Made by a program: the position numbers and the translations under genes. Under the pieces are notes generated by a model, which saw only the letters and a program-made list of their open reading frames with translations, did no database searches and was not told the DNA's origin. A DNA stretch of 64,000 nucleotides from Paracoccaceae bacterium (GTDB lineage Bacteria > Pseudomonadota > Alphaproteobacteria > Rhodobacterales > Rhodobacteraceae), in contig WKFI01000022.1 in assembly GCA_014872875.1 (NCBI GenBank), positions 41,596 to 105,595 on the forward strand. The letters are read 5' to 3'. The stretch's first letter is position 1. Each line of letters begins with the position of its first letter. Positions 56,981 through 64,000 of the stretch are shown in pieces.

Positions 56981-57738
56981 TACACAGCCCCCGCTTCTTT
57001 GAGTTTCTCGACCAGCTCGTCAACCGAGCCGACAACGATACCGGCGGCACGAGCCGGCGGCTCTTCGGTCTTCACGATTTCCAGACGCGGCGTGACGTCG
57101 ACGCCGTAGTCGGCGGCGGTTTTCTCGTCCAGCGGCTTCTTCTTCGCCTTCATGATGTTCGGCAGCGACGCATAGCGCGGCTCGTTCAGGCGCAGATCGA
57201 CTGTGAGGATCGACGGCATCTTGACCGAGATGGTCTGCAGGCCGCCGTCCACCTCACGGGTGATCTTGGCTGCGTCGCCTTCGATGTCCACTTCGGAAGC
57301 GAAGGTGCCCTGGGACCAGCCCAGCAGCGCCGACAGCATCTGGCCGGTGGCATTCATGTCGTTGTCGATGGCTTGCTTGCCACACAGCACCAGACCGGGC
57401 TGCTCTTCCTCGACCACTTTGGCCAGGATCTTGGCAACGGCCAGAGGCTCGATATCAGTGTGAACGTCGTCAGCAGCCACAACCAGGATCGCACGATCGG
57501 CACCCATGGCCAGTGCGGTACGCAGGGTTTCCTGAGCTTGCTTGACGCCGATCGAAACAGCAACGACTTCATCAGCCTTGCCTGCTTCTTTCAGACGGAT
57601 CGCCTCTTCAACCGCAATTTCGTCGAACGGGTTCATCGACATTTTCACGTTGGCGAGATCGACACCGCTGCCATCCGCTTTCACACGGACCTTAACGTTA
57701 TAGTCAATCACGCGCTTGACAGGCACCAACACCTTCAT
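56980..57738 (-). CDS. etfB: Electron transfer flavoprotein beta subunit
   Basis: 252 residues, starting [20 protein letters not shown]-binding and interface residues appear in [18 protein letters not shown] and the [20 protein letters not shown] recognition loop. The leader contains a perfect hairpin at 57765-57782. Longer upstream frames lack support. It makes one operon with etfA. Confidence 0.96.
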   Translation of the reverse strand: MKVLVPVKRVIDYNVKVRVKADGSGVDLANVKMSMNPFDEIAVEEAIRLKEAGKADEVVAVSIGVKQAQETLRTALAMGADRAILVVAADDVHTDIEPLAVAKILAKVVEEEQPGLVLCGKQAIDNDMNATGQMLSALLGWSQGTFASEVDIEGDAAKITREVDGGLQTISVKMPSILTVDLRLNEPRYASLPNIMKAKKKPLDEKTAADYGVDVTPRLEIVKTEEPPARAAGIVVGSVDELVEKLKEAGAV

Positions 57739-57764
57739 TCTGCGTTCTCTCCTTACAAAATGGC

Positions 57765-57782
57765 GAGTCGCGAATGCGACTC
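57765..57782. other. Leader hairpin of etfB
   Basis: GAGTCGC-GAAT-GCGACTC is a perfect seven-pair stem with a four-base loop, 27 bases upstream of the etfB start. It lacks a T-run; it may stabilise or regulate the leader. Confidence 0.4.
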
Positions 57783-57950
57783 CCCGTCTATGCTCTCGCG
57801 GTGTTGATATAGAAGCCGCACCGGCCATAACAGGGCAAAATCGTCACGTTTTCGTCCGCGGACGTCGCGTTTGGTGATTTGCGGCGCCAAATTCGCAATT
57901 TTGTTTCCTCAGCGGCAGTTTTTGCAAGGCTTTCGCCAATGACGCGTCAC

Positions 57951-57977
57951 GAAAAAGCCGCCCGGATGGGGCGGCTT
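57951..57977 (-). terminator. Terminator of the adenosyltransferase gene
   Basis: On the minus strand, GCCGCCC-N5-GGGCGGC is a perfect seven-pair stem followed by TTTTTCG, 25 bases beyond the stop at 58001. Confidence 0.82.
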
Positions 57978-58000
57978 GCAGTGCGGGATTGCAACAGGGT

Positions 58001-58573
58001 TCAGCGATTGGCGCCCGGAACCCACAGAACGTCGGTGGTTCCACCGTCGTTCGCCATGCGCGCCGCAACAAAGAACCAGTCGCTGAGCCGGTTGAGATAT
58101 TTGATGGCGGCGGGGTTCACTTCTTCCATAGTGGCAAGCTCAGTCGACAGACGTTCGGCGCGGCGCGCCACAGTACGGCAGACATGCAGGTGCGCCGCTA
58201 GCGCGGAGCCGCCGGGCAGAATGAAGCTGCGCAGAGCACCAAGGTCCTTATTCATCTCGTCGATCTCGGATTCGAGCCGTTCGACCTGTGATACAGCCAT
58301 ACGCAGCGGCGGGTACTCGGCCTCGGCATCCTGTGCCATGTTCGGGCGACACAGATCAGCGCCAAGGTCGAACAAATCGTTCTGGATCCGCGACAGGGCG
58401 GCATCCATTTCACCATCCGCTGCCAGGCGGGCAACACCAACAAACGCATTCAGCTCGTCCGAGGTACCGTAGGCCGACACACGGGCCGAATGTTTTGCGA
58501 CACGGTCGCCATTGCCCAAGGCGGTGTCACCCTTGTCGCCAGTCCGTGTGTAGATCTTGTTGAGAACGACCAT
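58001..58573 (-). CDS. Cob(I)alamin adenosyltransferase, PduO type
   Basis: 190 residues. The ATP-binding N-terminus IYTRTGDKGDTALGNGDRVA, ELNAFVG and the HVCRTVARRAER motif are diagnostic. It makes adenosylcobalamin from cob(I)alamin. The cobD-cobC genes are 40 kb away. A twin-membrane-helix gene lies five bases upstream. Confidence 0.93.
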   Translation of the reverse strand: MVVLNKIYTRTGDKGDTALGNGDRVAKHSARVSAYGTSDELNAFVGVARLAADGEMDAALSRIQNDLFDLGADLCRPNMAQDAEAEYPPLRMAVSQVERLESEIDEMNKDLGALRSFILPGGSALAAHLHVCRTVARRAERLSTELATMEEVNPAAIKYLNRLSDWFFVAARMANDGGTTDVLWVPGANR

Positions 58574-58578
58574 TCCGT

Positions 58579-58782
58579 TCAGCCTCCCTGACCACGCAAA
58601 TAAACGTAAAGCAGGACCAGCACGACGGCCACGGCCTGCGCGATGATACGAAGCCGCATCATCTTGTTTCCGTACTTCTGATTGAACTTGCCGCCTTTGG
58701 CAAAACCGCCAATGCCGATCATCAAAACGACAAGTACGGCCATGGTCGCCAAGATGACGAGTATGAATAGCGGATCACCCAT
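58579..58782 (-). CDS. HIG1-domain-like small twin-helix protein
   Basis: 67 residues with two membrane helices (LFILVILATMAVLVVLMIGI and RIIAQAVAVVLVLLYVYL) linked by GGKFNQKYGNKMMRLR, the HIG1-type turn. It may interact with respiratory complexes. It precedes the adenosyltransferase gene by five bases on the same strand. Confidence 0.78.
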   Translation of the reverse strand: MGDPLFILVILATMAVLVVLMIGIGGFAKGGKFNQKYGNKMMRLRIIAQAVAVVLVLLYVYLRGQGG

Positions 58783-58863
58783 TTGGTCCTCGCATGCTTT
58801 TCAAGGTTCACGACGATCTAGCGCTTGTGCCGTCGAAAGGCGAACGACTTTTTGGCGCGGTTC

Positions 58864-59697
58864 TTATCCACCGAGCTTTTCGAGCACGCGATCCGACATT
58901 CGTGTGGAAAGAACCCGGCGGAGAAAACCGCCGATATAAGTAGGCGTGGTCACATAATAGCGCGGCCGGGGGCGTTTGGCTTCGCAGGCATGGGCCAGTT
59001 TGGCTGTGACGGCCGACGGAGGCAATTCGAACGCGTCAGGACCCGAGCTTTCATACAGCCGTTGCAACAGGGAGGTTTCGTATTTTTCCCGAATCGCCGA
59101 GCTTTTCCAGTCGATGAACTGTTCGAAATGCGGGATCGACTTTTCCCGGATCTTCGAGGTGACGGGGCCGGGCTCGATCAGACAGACGTGGATATTGGTG
59201 TCACGCAGTTCGATCCGGAGCGTGTCTGTCAGGCCTTCGATCGCATATTTGGTCGCAACATAGGCACCGCGCCATGGGAAAGCCACCAGCCCCAGAATCG
59301 ACGAGTTTTGGATAATCCGCCCGTGCTCCTGAGCGCGCATGACAGGCAGAACCTGGCGGGTCAATTCGTGCCAGCCGAAGACATTGCTTTCGAATATGCT
59401 GCGCAGCCCTTCGGTTGGCAGGTCCTCCACCGCGCCGGGAAGACCATGGGCACCGTTGTTGAAGAGAACGTCCAGCTGTCCATCGGTCTTGTCCAACACT
59501 TCGGCCAGCCCGACAGTGATTGAGTCGGTGTCGGTGTAATCTATGCGCGGCGCATCAAACCCTTCGGCCCGCAACCGGTCGCAGTCGCGTTGTTGGCGGC
59601 AGGAAGCGAACACGCGCCAGCCTCGCTCGCGCATGCCGCGCGCTGCGTCGAGACCGATGCCTGACGAGCAGCCGGTAATCAAGATGGTTTTCTTCAT
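58864..59697 (-). CDS. Short-chain dehydrogenase/reductase
   Basis: 277 residues. Nucleotide-binding ILITGCSSGIGLDAARGM, then LFNNGAHGLPG and the catalytic YVATKYAIEGLTDTLRIELR; the C-terminal basic tail is short. The substrate is unknown. It is monocistronic and divergent from nothing obvious. Confidence 0.88.
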   Translation of the reverse strand: MKKTILITGCSSGIGLDAARGMRERGWRVFASCRQQRDCDRLRAEGFDAPRIDYTDTDSITVGLAEVLDKTDGQLDVLFNNGAHGLPGAVEDLPTEGLRSIFESNVFGWHELTRQVLPVMRAQEHGRIIQNSSILGLVAFPWRGAYVATKYAIEGLTDTLRIELRDTNIHVCLIEPGPVTSKIREKSIPHFEQFIDWKSSAIREKYETSLLQRLYESSGPDAFELPPSAVTAKLAHACEAKRPRPRYYVTTPTYIGGFLRRVLSTRMSDRVLEKLGG

Positions 59698-59784
59698 GAA
59701 ATCGTGCCTGCACCTGTTCGCATGAAGCCGCTATGCCGGGACTTGGTCCGTGGATCAATATTTGCAAGCGGAAATTGGTGCAGA

Positions 59785-60459
59785 TCAGTTGCTCTTTTTA
59801 CTGATGAGTGACGCGGCCACCCAACCGACATGACCGGTTTCAACGGTACGCAGGCGCAGCCACCCTGTGCCGCTGTCCGACAGGACCTGTACAGCGTTCC
59901 CCAGTTTCAATCGGGTCAGAACCGGATAAATGGTACCCGGCCCGTCGCGCATGTTGACCCGCGTTCCTGTCACCTCACGCAGGTCGGGCTGAGGTTCGGG
60001 AACTGTTTCGGTTTCCGCAGTTGAACTGGAGAGCGTGACATTGGGGGCCAGTTGGGTCACCGAAGCAAACCCCTGAGCGCTTTCTTCAAGGGACGCAATT
60101 GCAATGCCGGACGTATCGGTTGAAGTCTGGAACACTGCGGCGCCACCCGCCAAACCCCTGCTCAAAGCCTGGCGGCGTGCTTCGGCGGCTTCCTCCTCCA
60201 GCTGCACCTGCATGGCCAATTGTTCTTCTGCGCTGGGTTTTGGTGCCTGAACGTGGCTGCGCTTCTGTCGGGGAGCCAATACCGGTTCTGCGCGCACCAG
60301 CGACGCTGCGGTCACGCGTTCGGTCGGGGCAGGGCGCAACGCCGGTTTGACCTGCGCAACGGGATCAGGCCGTTCCGGTGGCTGGAAATCAGCACCCCCG
60401 CTGAGCTCGTAAAACGCCCATCCCATGAAGGCGAAAGAGACGATGACAAAGCGCGACAT
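59785..60459 (-). CDS. SH3-domain protein with one membrane anchor
   Basis: 224 residues. An N-terminal membrane helix (FVIVSFAFMGWAFYELSG) is followed by a low-complexity linker rich in alanine and proline and a C-terminal bacterial SH3 domain (RVNMRDGPGTIYPVLTRLKL, GTGWLRLRTVETGHVGWVAA). It is likely to sense or bind peptidoglycan in the periplasm. It is divergent from parC. Confidence 0.8.
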   Translation of the reverse strand: MSRFVIVSFAFMGWAFYELSGGADFQPPERPDPVAQVKPALRPAPTERVTAASLVRAEPVLAPRQKRSHVQAPKPSAEEQLAMQVQLEEEAAEARRQALSRGLAGGAAVFQTSTDTSGIAIASLEESAQGFASVTQLAPNVTLSSSTAETETVPEPQPDLREVTGTRVNMRDGPGTIYPVLTRLKLGNAVQVLSDSGTGWLRLRTVETGHVGWVAASLISKKSN

Positions 60460-60691
60460 GGCGCATCCCCCAAAAGGCAATCGTAAAACAAAAGAAAGCT
60501 CGAATTCGGCAGCAGGCAATCCGAACGCTTTTAATTGTTACAAAATCAACCGATTCGGGAAACCGGGAACCGTTGGTTTTTTCTCCCCTCTCCAACAGGT
60601 TGTGAGATTACAGTTGTTTGTCATAACTTTCGCTGGGGACAACTGGAAACGGTCGCTTTACCACGCCCGAATTGATGCGTATCAGTGAACC

Positions 60692-63040
60692 ATGACCGAC
60701 CTGGTAGACGATCCCGACATGCCGCCCGGCCCCGAGGGGGCAGAAATCTCTGAACCGCTGCGCCGTGCGATAGGTGAGCGGTACCTGACCTATGCGCTCA
60801 GCACCATCATGCACAGGGCGTTGCCCGATGCGCGTGACGGGTTGAAGCCGGTACACAGGCGCATCCTGTATGCAATGAGCCGGCTGCGGCTCAGCTCGTC
60901 GGGCGGGTTTCTGAAGTCGGCCAAGATCTCTGGCGACACGATGGGGGATTTCCACCCGCACGGCGACGCCGCGATCTATGACGCAATGGCGCGATTGGCG
61001 CAGGATTTCAACGTGCGCTATCCGTTGGTGGATGGTCAGGGGAACTTTGGAAATATCGACGGCGACAACCCGGCGGCGTCGCGATACACCGAAGCGCGAA
61101 TGACCTTTGTCGCCGAAGCGATGCTGCAAGGTCTGAACGAAGACGCGGTTGATTTTCGCGACAATTATGATGGCCGTCTGACCGAACCGGCGGTGTTGCC
61201 AGCAACATTTCCGAACATTCTGGCCAATGGTGCGGCGGGGATTGCCGTGGGTATGGCAACGAACATCCCGCCGCATAATATCGTCGAATTGATCGACGCA
61301 TGTCAGCATCTGATCAAGACGCCGGATGCGCGCGACGACACGCTTTTGAACTATGTCCCCGGTCCGGACTTCCCGACCGGAGGTGTCATTGTCGAACCCA
61401 GGGATAGTATTGCCCAAGCCTATCGCAGCGGGCGCGGCTCGTTCAGGTTGCGCTGTGTGTACGAGGTCGAGGATCTGGGGCGAGGGCAGTGGCAGATTGT
61501 TGTTACCGAGATCCCGTATCAGGTCCAAAAATCCAAGTTGATCGAAAAGATCGCCGAGCTGATCCAGACCAAGAAGGTGCCGATCCTGGCCGATATCCGT
61601 GACGAATCGGCGGACGACATTCGGATCATTCTCGAGCCGCGCTCCAAGAACGTGGATCCCGAAGTTCTGATGGGCATGATGTATCGCAACTCGGACCTCG
61701 AGGTGCGGTTCAGCCTGAACATGAACGTCCTGATCGATGGCGTCACGCCAAAGGTCTGTTCGATGAAAGAGGTGTTGCGCGCCTTCCTCGATCACCGTCG
61801 GGACGTGTTGCAACGCCGCTCCCGCCACCGGATGGAGAAGATCGACCACCGGCTGGAAGTGTTGGAAGGGCTTATCGTAGCCTTCCTGAACCTTGATCGG
61901 GTGATCGACATCATTCGCTACGATGATGACCCCAAATCCGCCCTCATGCGCGAGGATTGGGGGCGCGAGTTTACCCGTGCTCTGAGCGAGGCCGACTATG
62001 TCACGCCCCCTCCGGGCGAAGGCGAACTGACCGAGGTACAGGTCGAAGCAATTCTCAACATGCGTCTGCGCAGCTTGCGCCGCCTGGAAGAGATCGAGCT
62101 GGTTCGCGAACGCGATGAATTGATGGAAGAACGTGCGGGGCTGGAAGATCTGCTGGCCTCCGAAGGGCTGCAATGGGATAGAATTTCCGAACAGCTCAAG
62201 GAAACGCGCAAGCAGTTCGGCAAGGATTTCGAAGGGGGCGCCCGGCGAACCAGTTTTGCCGAAGCCGGTGAGGTTGAAGACGTGCCGCTGGAAGCGATGA
62301 TCGACCGTGAACCGATCACGATCGTTTGTTCCCAGATGGGTTGGATCCGCGCGATGACCGGCCATATCGACCTGAACCGAGAGCTGAAGTTCAAGGATGG
62401 CGACGGCCCGCGGTTCATCTTCCACGCAGAAACCACAGACCGGTTGCTGGTGTTCGGATCAAACGGCAGGTTCTATACTTTGTCTGCGTCCAACCTGCCC
62501 GGTGGGCGCGGCATGGGGGAACCCGTTCGTCTGATGGTGGACCTGCCAAACGAGGCGGAGATCGTGGATCTGTTCATCCACAATCCCGAAGGCAAGCTTC
62601 TGGTTGCCTCGACTGCCGGCAATGGTTTTGTCTGTGAAGAGAAAGAGATCGTCGCCCAGACACGGACCGGCAAGCAGGTTCTGAACGTTAAGGATGACGA
62701 TCGCGCCATGATCTGTGTGCCGGTCGCGGGTGATCACGTCGCTGTTGTTTCGGAAAACGGCAAATTTCTGGTCTTCCCAGCCAACGAGTTGCCAGAGATG
62801 TCACGTGGCAAGGGAGTGCGCTTGCAAAAGTACAATATGGCCCGTGGCAAGCAGGGTTCGTTGGAGTTGGACGGCGGCTTGTCGGACATCACGACGTTCA
62901 ACTGGAGTGACGGATTGACCTGGGAAATGGGCGGTGGAAAAACACGACACGAACCGGATCTGACCCAGTGGTTGGGCAAGCGCGCCGGGGTCGGCAAACG
63001 TCCGCCATATGGGTTCCCGAGGAGCTACAAGTTCAAGTAA
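60692..63040 (+). CDS. parC: DNA topoisomerase IV subunit A
   Basis: 782 residues, normal for alphaproteobacterial ParC. The catalytic tyrosine is Y132 (AASRYTEARM). The quinolone region reads FHPHGDAAIYDAM with A93 at the position of E. coli Ser80 and D97 at Glu84. The C-terminal beta-pinwheel is complete. It decatenates chromosomes with ParE. SMC in the same window also serves segregation. Confidence 0.95.
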   Translation: MTDLVDDPDMPPGPEGAEISEPLRRAIGERYLTYALSTIMHRALPDARDGLKPVHRRILYAMSRLRLSSSGGFLKSAKISGDTMGDFHPHGDAAIYDAMARLAQDFNVRYPLVDGQGNFGNIDGDNPAASRYTEARMTFVAEAMLQGLNEDAVDFRDNYDGRLTEPAVLPATFPNILANGAAGIAVGMATNIPPHNIVELIDACQHLIKTPDARDDTLLNYVPGPDFPTGGVIVEPRDSIAQAYRSGRGSFRLRCVYEVEDLGRGQWQIVVTEIPYQVQKSKLIEKIAELIQTKKVPILADIRDESADDIRIILEPRSKNVDPEVLMGMMYRNSDLEVRFSLNMNVLIDGVTPKVCSMKEVLRAFLDHRRDVLQRRSRHRMEKIDHRLEVLEGLIVAFLNLDRVIDIIRYDDDPKSALMREDWGREFTRALSEADYVTPPPGEGELTEVQVEAILNMRLRSLRRLEEIELVRERDELMEERAGLEDLLASEGLQWDRISEQLKETRKQFGKDFEGGARRTSFAEAGEVEDVPLEAMIDREPITIVCSQMGWIRAMTGHIDLNRELKFKDGDGPRFIFHAETTDRLLVFGSNGRFYTLSASNLPGGRGMGEPVRLMVDLPNEAEIVDLFIHNPEGKLLVASTAGNGFVCEEKEIVAQTRTGKQVLNVKDDDRAMICVPVAGDHVAVVSENGKFLVFPANELPEMSRGKGVRLQKYNMARGKQGSLELDGGLSDITTFNWSDGLTWEMGGGKTRHEPDLTQWLGKRAGVGKRPPYGFPRSYKFK

Positions 63041-63150
63041 ACACATGCCCATGGATCGGGTGAATGCGAGAGCAGCCAAATTTTTTGGTTTATCCAAGCA
63101 GGCTACCCAACTACTCAAGTGCGCAGGAAAACTCAGTTTCGAGGATGTTC

Positions 63151-64000
<850 letters not shown>

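Noticed and set aside
60608..62425. Long antisense frame over parC
   Set aside because: Shadow frame with no recognisable domain; parC itself is certain.

Overview
The window is an ordinary stretch of core chromosome from a marine alphaproteobacterium of the order Rhodobacterales (a Ruegeria/Phaeobacter-like roseobacter is my best guess). The reasons are the GC-rich coding bias, an F0 ATP synthase operon with paired b' and b subunits kept apart from F1, the pckA / chvI-chvG / hprK / rapZ / EIIA-Man / HPr block, the etfB-etfA-hbd group, a long methylsuccinyl-CoA dehydrogenase and three deformylase genes ahead of fmt. I saw no rRNA, tRNA, CRISPR array, prophage or transposase. All functional names come from reading motifs, not from database searches.

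Layout. 0.1-5 kb: azoreductase with a divergent LysR regulator, two DMT exporters, a universal stress protein, an ArsR regulator and a NUDIX hydrolase. 5.2-8 kb: atpI-atpB-atpE-atpF'-atpF, ending in a terminator. 8.1-11.6 kb: an orphan PstB-like ATPase, a FadR-type regulator, a TsoY-like membrane protein preceded by two ATTC-N8-GAAT palindromes, and a lipoprotein. 11.8-22.5 kb: smc, a lytic transglycosylase, cobD-cobC, a lone receiver-domain protein behind a CtrA-like site, a glutathionyl-hydroquinone reductase, an L,D-transpeptidase and a PatB-type C-S lyase. 22.6-25.6 kb: def-def-def-like-fmt followed by two small membrane proteins. 25.6-31.3 kb: a minus-strand region with a deacylase, a TauD-type dioxygenase and a tightly overlapped operon from ispH to a TRIC-type channel. 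31.5-40.5 kb: a NYN protein, folK, rpoZ, rsh, DUF2062, acpS, lepB, rnc, era, DUF1491 and recO.

40.5-46.6 kb: a META lipoprotein, an NAD-dependent reductase, an SGNH lipoprotein, a class A beta-lactamase, mcd and a TauE-type permease. 46.7-54 kb: pckA divergent from chvI-chvG-hprK-rapZ-EIIA-HPr and a PlsC-like acyltransferase. 54.1-64 kb: hbd, a DUF6473-like gene, etfA-etfB, a PduO-type cobalamin adenosyltransferase, a HIG1-like protein, an SDR, an SH3 protein, parC, a lipoprotein and the 5' end of tuf.

How they fit together. pckA with the acid/envelope two-component system and the sugar-permease-free PTS proteins forms a carbon-status switch. mcd, hbd and etfAB serve acyl-CoA and C2 assimilation. 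rsh, rpoZ, acpS, lepB, rnc, era and recO are housekeeping. The points most worth a second look are the TsoY-like gene with its tandem sulfide-repressor-type operators, the third deformylase that has lost key catalytic residues, the CtrA-like box before an atypical receiver protein, and the double palindrome lying where pdxJ is often found.
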